This document shows, piece after piece, positions 44,007-54,763 of a stretch of DNA of 64,000 bases; within the stretch, counting starts at the first letter, position 1, and every line of letters begins with the position of its first letter. The stretch spans positions 310,001 to 374,000 of the forward strand of contig CALYLW010000495.1 in NCBI GenBank assembly GCA_944989445.1, written 5' to 3'. The stretch comes from Ampullaceana balthica. Its lineage: Eukaryota > Mollusca > Gastropoda > Lymnaeidae. The notes under the pieces are model-generated. The model was given only the letters and a program-made list of their open reading frames with translations, searched no databases and was not told where the DNA came from. Position numbers and translations under genes: made by a program.

Positions 44007-44879
44007 CACCAAAAATAACTCTTTTCTAACGTTCCACATAAAATTGTGCAATATGAAAATAAATGTGTATTTTTTCAAAATAAATAGATTTCAACTGAAA
44101 TGTATTTTTTTTAAAAACTTCCGTAATTTTTGACGTATAATACACTAGTAAATAAATATTTTCATTGCCCTGTGACATTGGGAAATCGTTGTCCTGTTTC
44201 TTCTGGGTTTGTATAGTCCTTATTTCAGGAAGTATGTCACTTTTTGATGGCTGTCCTTTTGGATATTTGGATATTAATACTACTGTTATGTTTCTATTTT
44301 TGTTTTTATATGACTGCTTGTTTGCTGAGGAAGCCTTCTTGTTGAAACGTTTTTTGTTCTATTTGCAGGGTATATTTGAGTCTTCTTTGTATCTTTTTTA
44401 TGTAATTTCTTTCAGAGAAATGCTGCCGCACTTAATTTATGCATGAGGACCAACTGAATATTTTAACAATAACTACTGAAAGCTCAGATAAATTAAAACT
44501 TACCATTTAAATAAAGCCTTCCACCAGTAAAATACAAAATACACAAACAAATTGTGCAATGAAAACAATAAATTTGAGCTTTATTTTTAGACTGACACGA
44601 CAGTTAACGTTTCGGCTAATGCCTTCATCAGTACAACATAAAATACATTTTTACAATACTTACATAAGTAATAATAACATTCTTAAAACATATTGTATTT
44701 TAAAATATTTATGTTAAATAAAAAGAAAGGAAACAAAAACATGGACACAGGATATAGGAAAAAGGGGGAAGTATCCAAAGTTACAGTAAAAACCACAACG
44801 GGAACAAGAATCTGCAGTTAAGTAAAATTATGATTTTAGTTTTTCAATGGAACGTTAGAAAAGAGTTATTTTTGGTGCA
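44007..44879. repeat. inverted repeat pair flanking about 810 bp
   Basis: GCACCAAAAATAACTCTTTT at 44008 recurs inverted near 44878, each continued by CTAACGTT. The arms match the ACCAAAAATAACTC block of the Helitron-like family. The enclosed DNA holds two oppositely oriented GAAACG motifs near 44345 and 44610. Confidence 0.55.
44599..44631 (-). other. hammerhead-ribozyme-like core motif
   Basis: The minus strand reads CTGATGA, then AGGC-ATTA-GCC (a possible stem II hairpin), then GAAAC, a short possible stem III loop (GTTAACT) and GTC. This is the order of conserved hammerhead elements. A flanking stem I pairing was not found, so it may be a degraded copy or chance. Related GAAACG-containing fragments occur near 37620, 44345 and 56980. 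Confidence 0.35.
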
Positions 44880-45093
44880 GTAAACATTACTGGTGTACAC
44901 CAGGGCATATCAAATCATTTGATAACCAATAAACCAATAGGAATTCCCCCCCCCCATTTTTGAACAATATTTTGATATTAATGATATTTCATGAGTATGG
45001 AGGCAAAAAACTTAAATGGGATGGCATGTCAAAAAACATCTCCTTATTCACTGGACTCATTAACTAGTCACAATCATATTAATGTTTCATTTC

Positions 45094-45266
45094 TTAAAAT
45101 AGATTTGTTTGCAGCATAATCTGAATAAACTCAGACTGATCTACACATCCATTGCCATCCAAGTCAGCCTCTTCAATCATTTCTTCCAGTTCCTTTTGTG
45201 TAAATTTTATTTCTGCCAGTGTACACGCCCGCTTTAATTTGTCCAGTGTAATACTTCCTTCTCCAT
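45094..45266 (-). CDS. centrin-like exon 5 (EF3, EF4, C-terminus)
   Basis: The acceptor is gtcttttccag. It completes Asp168, then gives GEGSITLDKLKRACTLAEIK, FTQKELEEMIEEADLDGNGC and VDQSEFIQIMLQTNLF, with stop TAA at 45096-45094. EF4 is the only fully canonical calcium loop in the protein. A possible minus-strand AATAAA lies near 44584-44579. Confidence 0.9.
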
Positions 45267-48200
45267 CTGGAAAAGACATTACCAACAAGGCCAATTTTTA
45301 TAATGTGTGGTGTACTAGGGTGTTAGTGTTAGGTCATAATGAAGGGTAATTGTAATAACCTTATCTTCTTCTTATCTTATATATTACAGACGCTCCTTCT
45401 ACATAGAAGATTATTAAGATTGTTAAGAAGATAGCGGCAGTAAACTTAATAGTAATGGCCCTAATGGTGGTCTCTAAACAAGCAGAAAAATCCTTCGATA
45501 TAGAAAACTATTATGATTTTAAGGAAGATAATGGGAGGAAACTTAATTAACAGTAATGGCACTTATGGAAGTCTCTCAACAAGCAGAATCCTTATAATAT
45601 ACCATCCTCGGACGTTAGTGGCTATCTGTGCAGGTGTGGATAGAAAATGGGGAAGCTGCTGAATAGTGTGAATTGTTAGGGATGGATTGGTAACTTAATC
45701 ATAAGAAAAAACTTACCAAAGTCAAACATTTGAAACCCTTTTATAATTTCATCATAGGTGTCTCTAGTATCTCCTTGTCGGTCAATAATTATTTCCAGAA
45801 ACTCATTGAAATCCACTTCACTGGAAATAAGAGAAATTTCAAGATTATTATCTTTAAACATTTTTAAATCCATTTAATTATAAACAGTTGCGTGGCTAGA
45901 TGGCTGTTGGTGTTGTGGACTGCACCAGGTGACACCATTCATATGGGTACTCCAACAGAAAAATTGCATGGTTACAGAGCTTATACTGATTGGTCTCGTA
46001 TTTTTGAAGTGCATAACTGACTTTTCCACAGCTTTAACCGATACAAAAGCATAATTTTAAAAAGTTCAAAACAATTGTTCAACAAGATGATGCCAAAGGA
46101 GTTAAGATACTGTGGTCCTGAATGGCTTATTCTCTCATCAGTCAGACTTGTGTGAGTTAAAAAATTCACTTTTGGATCATTTTTTAGTCATTGAAAATAT
46201 AATAAATTTAAAATAGTGAATATTATGGCTCAAAGTATATTGATAAAAACTAAAAAACTAACTTCTTAGATTTTATATTGGCTTCTTTCATCATTCTCAT
46301 GGAATCTTCCTTGTTCAGTTTGAAGCCAAGTGTTCTTAGTGCTCCTCTTAAATCAGTTGAACCAATGAAGCTAAGATAACACAAGTTAAAAAGTCTCAGG
46401 AATAAAATTATTTATTATTAAAAACTTAATAGTTTTTTTTTAAAAATTGAATTTATTATTGAATTCCAGTTTTCAGTAAACCTGGCAAATGTAGAATTGA
46501 CTTGGTAATACTGGTAATGGCCATTTATCAAATTTTTAAAGATTGATTGTTTTTTTACATAAAAATTCATCAACAATCAAATAACAAATAGACACTAAAA
46601 TAAAAATATTGTTTATCTTCCTTGCTAATTATAATTCTTATTAAAAATGTTTTGTTTTTTCAAAGTCATAAATCTTCATTTCTTTACCCATCTGAATTTT
46701 TGTCAAAAAGCTCAAATACTAAATGGAGATCCCGTATTTCTTGTGGAGTTAACTGTTCAAGAACTCTTGTGCTGACTTTGACTCCATGAACAACTTCTTT
46801 CTCATTTACCGGGTGAGTTGTTAAAAAATCTAGCAGCTGAAAAAGACCAAAAGTTTATATAAAGGACAGAGGTCTCATAAATATTCTATAAAGTTTGTAT
46901 GCCTAATGTCAAGTACTAAAAAGTGTGAGAGACGTGTTGTTGTGTTTACATTGTATGGGCATGCAAGGACTCAGTGGCTTCACTAGGGGGGGGGGCGAGG
47001 GGGGCGGGCCGCCCCGGGTGACACCCATCAGGGGGGTGACACCCGAGCTTAAAATTTTACTGTGTACGATTTTATGTCAGAAAATAAGAAGACACTTTTT
47101 TTCATCTAGAAATAAATTAAGAAATACAATGAAATACGTTAAACGCGAAAACTTTTATTTAAAAATATCAGTTAACTTGCAATAATAAAACAGTTGCAAC
47201 ACAAACAACATTAAAACAAATTAGGAAAAAAAGAAAAGAAACAGTCGCAGCAGAGAGATCTATAAAAAAGGCTGGACATGAAATCGGCAGTGTCTTATGT
47301 TTTAAAAGATATAAAGCCATTTGGGCTTGGACACACCGACAGCATGGACGAATCCCACCTCACAACTCCCTCCACCACAGTGGGGTTGGGGCTGAGGGAA
47401 TACGATTTTTACCATTAATTTTTTTTTAAATCAAAGGATGGGTTTTCTTAGTTGATGTTTTTCTAGAGGAAAATTATGAATTCAATGTCTTAATATTTAA
47501 ATATGAGTTAATATTTTGTCTTATATATATTTATTAAAGGCGTGAAAGCATAGATATGCATGTTTATATACATATATACAGGTAGTCCTCCGGTTACGAC
47601 GGTACCATCCCGACTTACGCTGTTTAGTGGTTATGAATGAGCCTGATTAAAAAAATATTAAGAGTTATTCCGTATTTTTAAATATATATTTTAAAAACTT
47701 TTTTCACGGGGTAACACATTGTTTTCTCTATTTGAAATACAAAATTTATTGAAAAATATTTCTTATTATTATTTCAACCTACAACTTTCGTTTGCGATTT
47801 TTTTCTCATGGCGAAGTTTTCAAACAAGTCAGTAAATCTAAGTAAGCCTACAAGTTCCTTTTCAATGCTCATTATAGAGAGCATATTCAGTCTTTGTTGT
47901 CCCATGCACATTTTTACTCATTTTATATTCTTTTCAACTTTGAAAAGGATCGCTCTCAGCTGCAGTTTGATGTCATCATTGAAAGATTGATGCGAAGTGC
48001 GATGTGTACATTTGTAACGAACCGTGTGAAATTTACCTCCTTCAAAAGCAGCAAAATGTTAAGCTCAGTGCACGTGTTTTTAGTTTCGAATTAAGCTACA
48101 TCCTTTTCCTTACTCTGAGCCTGGGTCTGGACAATAACTTTTTTAAGAGTTCTGAAAATTGGACTAATTCTGAAGGTAAGCAATCTTCAAAATCGCTTGA

Positions 48201-50748
48201 ATATTCGTCCATTATCTTTGCTGCTGCCCATCGGATGGCGAAATTGCTGAGCTCAGTTAGGTTTGTAACAAAGCCAAATTTCTCATGGATGTCTTTATAT
48301 GCACCTAACCGATGTTATAGGGCTTAAGAAAGTTGTTCAATGATTACCAGAAATACCTCAACACCTTGAATTTTTGTCTGACGCTTTCTTTTTTAAAAAT
48401 ATTTTTTTATACCATTGAAGATTGTTTATACTCTTTTTTTACCACGGACTTGTCCTTTCCTTTGTCTTCATAGGAATCAAATTAGGAATGCAGTAACAAA
48501 CTCAATGAGAGTCTTTCTTTCTAAAATTGTTTCCAAAATTTTAAGTAAAATAGCGACTTCCAATTGTTCAAGTTCCTTTAGAAAGCCTTCTGCTTCAAGT
48601 CAACAGTCACGTGGCTGATTTTCGTTTGTTGCTAATTCTTCTAGTGCTGCGATATTCTCATGGTATGAGTTATTAACAGACCCTACAGCATCACGGCAGG
48701 CTAACCATCGTGTGTCAGACAAGGCTTTGTTAACATGTATCAATTTCATGTGTTTTTGAAGTACTTGTCAACGATGAGTAGATGCAACAAGCCGGGTAAA
48801 AAGATTTTGCAGAAGACAAAAAAATCTGACTGCAGCAGGACAACATGCTGCACTTTTTCCACTAAATAATTAGCAACATACTTATTTTTGTTGAGAAAAT
48901 ACGGCTTGGTTGGTGTCAAAGCTTTGTGACGTCATATCGTAAAAGAAGGGGAATGGGGGTCTAATTTTTTGTGACAAAGTATGACGCTGGGGGAGGGTGG
49001 GGTAAAATTCGGCAACCTCACGTGAAGTCATTTATGGACGGCCCCTTCAGTCGTGAAGGGGTGACACCATGAGCTACCGCCCCGGGTGACACCAACCCTA
49101 GTGACGCCTCTGCAAGGACTTGACCTAGCATGAAACGCTTGGTTTGTGATGTGAACTGTAAGCGTGCGTGGTCAAGGACTGGGAGGATAGCTGACCAGAT
49201 AAATAGACGGTTCAAGAGGCAACCAAGGTTATGGATTGTACAGTAGATTGCAGTGGATTGTATAGAGTGATTAAAGACAGTTGTTAACCAGACCACAGCA
49301 TGTTAAATTCATGTTACTTGACCTGCAAATTCTATTACAAAAAGGTTATTGTATTTTTTAGGGGTGTACTGGATTTTGGTGCCGGCCAATCCAGAATCAA
49401 GCCATTTTAAAAAATCCAGCTTCATAAATCAAGCTCCGGGCGGATTTCAAAAATTTGAATCTGGTACACCCCTACCATTTTTATCATCTGTATTTTTCCT
49501 TGTTTATATTTTTCCAAAATATGTGACAGAAAATAGACTCTATGTAATACAATCTCTTCAATTTTTAACCCTTTGAGTCAAATTTTCAGCAAAGTTTCAT
49601 GAGGTATTTAGCTTTAAGAATAGCTCAATGCTAGATTATTTTTAAAAATCTTTTACTAAGTTCAATGGTGATGGCGGTCACAATTTTGTGATGATGCGTG
49701 ATGAGGGGAAAGGGGGTGTTTAAGAACTGTGACGTCACATGAAAACGCGAAACTTTAAATAAATGTTCTACTTAAATATTTGATTGCTTTCAATTTAATT
49801 AATGACGTTTTCAATGGCTTCACTCATGTTACTATATTGGAGTGCAGCCATACACTAAATAGGCCCACATACTTAAATAACAAAGAAGTGTTTTAAAATG
49901 TGCTCATTTTCAAATGGGAAATACTGCTTAAATTGGGGGGGGGGAGCTTTGTGACATCATATGGCAAATGGGAGGGAAGATCTAACTTTTTGTGATGATG
50001 TGTGATGAGGGGGGAGGGGTGAAAAATCGTGTCACATCATTTATGTCCTACGCTTGTCCATGGTTTATGTCTAGTTAGGCACTTCGATACTCATTTGCGC
50101 ATCGTTCTGCGCATGTAGAAAATTTACGGAAAAACTAGCTTGCCCTTTCAAATGATATATGAATTATATGAATATATGTTTTAACATGATATGACAATAT
50201 TTAAATATCTTGTCAAAGTACCTAGTCTAGTCTTGCATTTGTATTACAGTTTTAAAATAAAATTAGAAAACATTGCTATCTAAACTAATTTTAATTTATA
50301 CTTTATTAATTTATTATTAGTACTAGTATTAGCCACGTTAGTAATTAGCTCATAATTAATAATAATATTTTTGAATTACACTTAGTGACTTAGTGAACTT
50401 ACACCCTGGAAGTTGGAAAACTTTAATCTTCTTAAGTCTTTTTCATTTTTTCATGATTTAAGTAACTAATAGACCTCGCCATATACTATACTAATTTTAT
50501 TTTAAGACTTTAAAAACTTAATTAAAGACAACAAATTATTTTATTTTGTAAAAACAACACATTTCACAAGTCGCAAGACAAACTTCACAAAGTGATGAAA
50601 CTCAAACCTTTTCTCCCGGTCTCAACACGGGAGGCCTGTATAAAATTGCGGTGGTAGATGCACTGGAAGAACTTGTCTTTGCAGCTTTTTTGGAAGAGTG
50701 TTTTCCGTGCTTCTTTCCTTTCTTTTTCCCTTTCATTTTGCCTGGCAT
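45094..50748 (-). CDS. centrin-like four-EF-hand protein (5 coding exons)
   Basis: Minus-strand exons 50748-50608, 46836-46688, 46370-46263, 45820-45717 and 45266-45094 join in phase to 224 residues plus TAA. Residues 1-47 are a Lys/Ser-rich extension (MPGKMKGKKKGKKHGKHSSK). The rest has the centrin layout. EF1 loop DKNSDGFIGSTD (92-103) is near canonical with Asp at position 12. EF2 loop NIKSKNEVDFNE (128-139) has lost the acidic ligands. EF3 loop DFDGEGSITLDK (166-177) has Lys at position 12. EF4 loop DLDGNGCVDQSE (202-213) is canonical. KRACTLAEIKFTQKELEEMI and the end SEFIQIMLQTNLF parallel the centrin C-lobe, which usually ends in an aromatic residue. Centrins act at centrioles, basal bodies and contractile fibres; that role here is inference. 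It may be a divergent caltractin paralogue, and I do not assign a symbol. Confidence 0.87.
45362..45420 (-). mobile_element. LINE 3'-tail remnant
   Basis: CTTATCTTATATATTACAGA then CGCTCCTTCTACATAGAAGA matches the antisense 3' UTR and tail of the LINE. Only about 60 bp remain. It lies in the last intron of the centrin-like gene. Confidence 0.55.
45717..45820 (-). CDS. centrin-like exon 4 (EF2 to EF3)
   Basis: The acceptor is cttattttccag and the donor TTTG|gtaagt. It codes for EVDFNEFLEIIIDRQGDTRD then TYDEIIKGFQMFDF and one base of Asp168, spanning the EF2 exit helix, central linker and EF3 entry helix. Confidence 0.9.
46263..46370 (-). CDS. centrin-like exon 3 (EF1 end, EF2 start)
   Basis: The acceptor is gttatcttag and the donor AGAA|gttagt. 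The first base completes Gly97, then FIGSTDLRGALRTLGFKLNK and EDSMRMMKEANIKSK follow, and the last two bases start Asn133. The LRGALRTLGF segment matches the centrin LKVAMRALGF segment between EF1 and EF2. Confidence 0.88.
46688..46836 (-). CDS. centrin-like exon 2 (EF1)
   Basis: The acceptor is gtctttttcag and the donor GATGG|gtaaag. It codes for residues 48-96 and two bases of Gly97: LLDFLTTHPVNEKEV, then LTPQEIRDLHLVFELFDKNS, which has the centrin-type lead helix into EF1. It splits the EF1 loop at its invariant Gly. Confidence 0.88.
46972..49112 (-). mobile_element. hAT DNA transposon, ZMYM1-like lineage, 2,141 bp
   Basis: The terminal inverted repeats are CAGTGGCTTCACTAGGG and CAGAGGCGTCACTAGGG, and a perfect 8-bp target-site duplication CAAGGACT flanks the element at 46964-46971 and 49113-49120. 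It contains a minus-strand transposase remnant and a partial GGGGCCGTCC-family element near its right end (about 48900-49045). It lies in the first intron of the centrin-like gene. Confidence 0.93.
47769..48830 (-). pseudogene. decayed hAT transposase (ZMYM1/TTF-type zinc-finger-like)
   Basis: Minus-strand fragments in several frames read KHMKLIHVNKALSDTRWLAC, ENIAALEELATNENQPRDC, FLKELEQLEVAILLKILETI, EKFGFVTNLTELSNFAIRW and, at the C-terminus, GQQRLNMLSIMSIEKELVGL then LRFTDLFENFAMRKKS. The SDTRW motif and the C-terminal RLNxLxIxSIExEL dimerisation segment are typical of the ZMYM1-type hAT family. Several stops and frameshifts break it, and its zinc-finger N-terminus is missing. Confidence 0.85.
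49359..49474. mobile_element. short fold-back MITE (GTACCGGATT family), copy 2
   Basis: It begins TAGGGGTGTACTGGATTTTG and ends AATCTGGTACACCCCTA in inverted orientation. Flanking octamers GTATTTTT and CCATTTTT agree at 6 of 8 positions, consistent with a hAT-type 8-bp duplication. It lies in intron 1 of the centrin-like gene. Confidence 0.65.
49670..50045. mobile_element. degraded GGGGCCGTCC-family element
   Basis: It contains the long-subfamily interior (TGTGACGTCACATGAAAACG, CTACTTAAATATTTGATTG, TTACTATATTGGAGTGCAGC, TACACTAAATAGG) and a right part GTGTCACATCATTTATGTCC. Both termini have decayed. It lies in intron 1 of the centrin-like gene. Confidence 0.55.
50608..50748 (-). CDS. centrin-like exon 1 (basic N-terminus)
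   Basis: ATG at 50748-50746, then 47 codons, Lys-rich and Ser/Thr-rich, ending YRPPVLRPGEK. The donor AAG|gtttga at 50607 fits the consensus only weakly. This is the least conserved exon; it is supported by the phase-0 join to exon 2 and by a clean open frame from the ATG. Confidence 0.72.
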
Positions 50749-52195
50749 TCTTTTAAAATGAAATATTCAATCCGTTGGGAAAAAAGACGCCATCTTTAAA
50801 CAGAATTGTTGCTGCGTTACAGTTGTTTTAAAAATCATACAGGAAATTTCTTTTAAAATAATGATATAAAGAAATAAATATTTTTAAAAAAAATATAATA
50901 CCAATAGAATGCAATAAAAGTTAAGCTTAGGTTTTGAGAATAATTAAAATTGTAATTTTTTAAAATGTGAGTTAGGGAAAAAAGATAAGTAAGAAAACTG
51001 AAATATAAATCATCTCAAGTTCAGTACGTGCAGTTTTATTTTACAAGGGGAGGGAACAACGTTATAACATTGGAATTTTTATTTTATTACAGTTGTTTTT
51101 CTTTCACTATGAATGTGGGCGATTTTGCTTGATAATCCTACTTAAGTATATTTTTTTTTACGTAAAAATTTTTTTTTGTTACCCCCAATTTTTATCATAC
51201 CATGACTTTAAACTTTAAATACATTTTCGTGAGCCCCTATTTCGATGTTAAATTGATGTAGACTAGATCTTTCTGAATGCCATTCATTTCTTAATATCAT
51301 CGGTTATATATATTGTCTAGTTATTTAAATTATTTTAAAAATGTGTGATTTTTTTGAGTTTATTAATCACGGAATTTGTACATGTTTAATAACAATAGTT
51401 ATTGCTATCTTTATGCCTTTATGTATATGTTCGACCCCAGCAAATTTAAATCCTAGTCCTAGATATAAACATAAGTATATTTTCTATCACATACTACGAA
51501 TTCACATTAAATTTTAAATTCGTTTGTTTGACAGCAAAATTTTAAAAAATTAAAAATGATTCAGCCTTAAATAATCATTAGTTATTATTAATTTTAAAAA
51601 TTGAAATTTAATATTAAAATTAATAAACAAATTTTGAATAAACTTCACTTGTATTCCTTCAAATATCATAATCTTTCAAATCATCTATAATTTATCATTT
51701 AATAATGCATGTGGTGTTTGCCTAAAAAGTCGAATTTGAGGTACATAATTTTTGTTGATGAGATGAAATCGAAATGCTTAAAGGACGTGGGTATGCTAGC
51801 CTATATATATTTTCCCACACACAGACACGAATCATATTGTCACCAGTCTTTACCCATTGAGGAGCATGACAAGTTCAAAATTGCAAGCCATTTTTATTTT
51901 AAAATTATTTTATTAATACTATTATTATTATTTTTTTTTGTGCCTGCTAAATCTCTCTTACATACAGTCGGGTAGTCGGGTGTCGGGTAGTCGGGTAGTA
52001 GACTTCGTTAGGAGTAGGAGTGTCAGTGAAATCAATCATACAATTTTGGAACACTTTTATTAGTAGGTTTTTCCCCTTCTTCTTCTATTACAATAATTAC
52101 ATGATAGTCATTCTACTGTATGTAGTGATCTCAGAGTAAGAATTAAAGTTGTTGTTCCATCCTTGACTCCATTAAATAATTGTAATATATTACAA
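50749..52195. other. DNA upstream of the centrin-like gene
   Basis: Very AT-rich; it would include the minus-strand promoter of the centrin-like gene, but no core element can be named. (TCGGG) runs near 51968-52000. Confidence 0.4.
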
Positions 52196-52198
52196 TTA

Positions 52199-52461
52199 GG
52201 GGATGTCCATAAAGTACGTCACGCTCCAGAGGGGAGGGGGTGTAAGAAAGTGTGACCGTTTGTGACAGAGGGGAGGGGGGTCAGGCCATGCGTGACGTCA
52301 CGGTGTTTTATATTAAATTTTAATTATTTTGTTAATTAAAACAATATTTTTGTTCGAAAGTGTGACGTACTTGGGGGAGGGAGGGGGGCGAGATGTGTGA
52401 CAGGGGGAGGGGGGATTTAAAAATGGTAAAAAATAGCGTGACGTAATTTATGGACGGCCCC
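52199..52461. mobile_element. GGGGCCGTCC-family MITE (PIF/Harbinger-like), 263 bp
   Basis: The left end GGGGATGTCCATAAAGTACG and inverted right end GGGGCCGTCCATAAATTACG are terminal repeats, with TTA on both sides (52196-52198 and 52462-52464), the expected 3-bp duplication of PIF/Harbinger elements. It has the same internal G-rich and TGACGTCA layout as the copy at 3941. Confidence 0.85.
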
Positions 52462-52464
52462 TTA

Positions 52465-53860
52465 TTAACCTAAATATTTGGGACTATTCAACATGCATTG
52501 TACAACTGTCCAAGCGGGTAGTAATTATTTTGGAGGGAAAAAATTTGATTAATTATTGTTAATTCTAAAAAGGTAACTGTAATTCAATGTCATTTAATGC
52601 AGGAAGCGCAGTCATAGTACATGTTTTAAAAAAATACCCCCCTCCCCCCAATACACTAGGCGATCTCTCGCTCAATGACGTCAGCAGAACTCTGCCACAA
52701 ATTCCTTGCTGTCTGGGAGTGATGAGCGACCTTGCTCCATGGCAGGATGCCGTCTGGGTATCAATTATCTACCACCCATCCCCCTCCCACACACCTCTCG
52801 TCGTAGATCACATCTCCCCGCCCCCATTGTTTCCCTCATCGACTTTTGATAAAACTTGGAGGTAAGTAGCCAACGCTCTCCACACCCCACCCCCATCCAC
52901 CCCCCCCCCACCCAGCCGCCAGTTTACTCTACACCGCTCACTGTCGGCTGTGTCACAGCGACCTAGGGGAGTTTTTACCCCATCCCCCCTCACAGCAACC
53001 TAGGGGAGTTTTTACCCCCTCCCCCCACCCAAAAAAACCAACAAAAACTTCAGGGGTCAGACAACCCCGGCTGACCCGGTGTCACGGCTTTCAGCCCTCG
53101 TCGTCCTTCCGTCTCACGCGAGATCTGCATGTGAAACTGGAGTGCTCGCGGGCAGGGGGGGGGGCGAATAGCAACAAGTATATCGTGAGTCGGAAGATGA
53201 TGTCACGTGATATTTCTATACGCTCTAAAAGTCTTCCAATAAGTGTGCACATTTTAAATGTCTGAAATGGCGGTCTTGTTCTCGTGGGCCGCTCGGCATT
53301 CAGAAGCCCTTGCAGGTATTTATGGCTGTCCAGGTACAGGTCGGGCAGAGGGAAAGATTTAAAGATAGATCTACCATTAATTTGAGAACCATAGAAATAT
53401 AAAGGGGAAATACAACAAGGATGCCGGACAGACTAAATAACATGTTTACTGTGTCAGGTTTGTAGTGCGCAATTGAGCAAACCTTTAAATAAAATATATA
53501 TAAAAACAAAAAAACAAAACAATCCGGTGGTTAAAAGAAATAATTGCAGGTCAGTGGGTCCAGGTCATGACTGCCTGCTTTGATTCTAACAAAATAAAGT
53601 TGTCATCTTTTGGATCTATCCAGTTTGATTACGTCATTACTGAAATTTGAGTTATAATCCACACACTTGACTGTTTAAAAATAAAAATAAAAAGTGTTGA
53701 GTATAAGATTAAAGATTAAGATGAAAGATGCAGTCCTGAACGTGGTAAACGAAGAGAAATGAAACCATTCATTGATTATGTCAGATAGTGCTACACTGAA
53801 TCATAAATTAGAGATACTATCATACCGCACAACAACCATCTCAGACAATCATCCCCAAGA
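52465..53860. other. intergenic DNA, C-rich then unique
   Basis: CCCC-rich simple sequence (52635-53030) with a duplicated AGGGGAGTTTTTACCCC segment. No gene recognised. Confidence 0.5.
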
Positions 53861-53898
53861 CAAGGGTTCCAAAGTCCGGCCCGCGGGCCAAATTTTAG
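53861..53898 (+). mobile_element. solo left end of the Charlie-like hAT family
   Basis: GGTTCCAAAGTCCGGCCCGC then GGGCCAAATTTTAG matches the left terminus of the element at 12075. It is cut off by the MITE that starts at 53904, so only the first 38 bp remain. Confidence 0.7.
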
Positions 53899-53903
53899 TA
53901 ATA

Positions 53904-54338
53904 GGGGGGGCCTTTCATAGATGACGTCACACACCTTAAAAATAAAATTTAAAAAAGGGGGAGGGGGGGTTCCACACATTTGTGACGATGTGTGACGAGG
54001 GGGGAGGGGGTTTGAGAAATGTGACGTCACATCAAAACACGCAACTTTAAATGAAAGTTGCCACTTAAATATTTGATTTCCTACAATTTATTTTGTGACG
54101 TTGTACATGACTTCACTCGTGTTACGATATTAGAGCGCAACCCTACACTAAACACATACTTAAATGACAAAAGCGTGATTTGAAACATGCTCTTTTGCAA
54201 ATAGGAAATACAGATTTTAAGGGGGGGGGTAGCTTTGTGGCGTCATATTTGGGGGGGGGTCTAAGTTTGTGTGACGACACGTGACGAGTGAGCGGATTGA
54301 AGAATCGCGTGACGTCATTTATCATTAAGGACGGCCCC
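53904..54338. mobile_element. GGGGCCGTCC-family element, longer type, 435 bp
   Basis: The left end is G-rich with CATAGATGACGTCAC and the right end is GTGACGTCATTTATC...GACGGCCCC. It includes an internal stretch CTACACTAAACACATACTTA shared with 31790-31815 and 49850-49870, so there is a longer subfamily with common internal sequence. It abuts a truncated hAT end on the left. Confidence 0.7.
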
Positions 54339-54763
54339 TAAGGTATTGATTTTAAAAAGCCGACGAATTTATGAGTTGGTATGTGTACAAAATTCGATGA
54401 CGTTCTATAACAAAATCGGTGACATTGTATTGTTTATTTTTGCCAACTTGGAAAAGTTTTTACATGATACTCGGAAAATAAAATAAATGTACTTAAATGA
54501 TTAAATCAGTTTTTTCATCACCATTTTTTACACAAAATTTCCGTTCTAGTTACATTTCAACACATTTTATTTATTATACGGTTGACATAGAAATTGATAT
54601 TATTTTATTCTCTAAGTTCGCCATTATTTATCCAATTTTAGTAATTTATAATGATGGAATAAAAAAAATTTATAAAGTCTAAAAATCGAGATAGTATTGT
54701 CCACTTTTTGCAAACTATTACTCTTATTCTAACATATTACAAAACAAGAATGCAAATATTTTA

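Noticed and set aside
44165..44446. 93-codon hydrophobic frame
   Set aside because: Lies inside the inverted-repeat unit; the composition reflects T-rich DNA.
47808..48618. Several plus-strand frames of 60-107 codons
   Set aside because: Antisense shadows of the decayed minus-strand hAT transposase.
52587..52993. Open frames on both strands around the C-rich tract
   Set aside because: Low-complexity CCCC/GGGG translation only.
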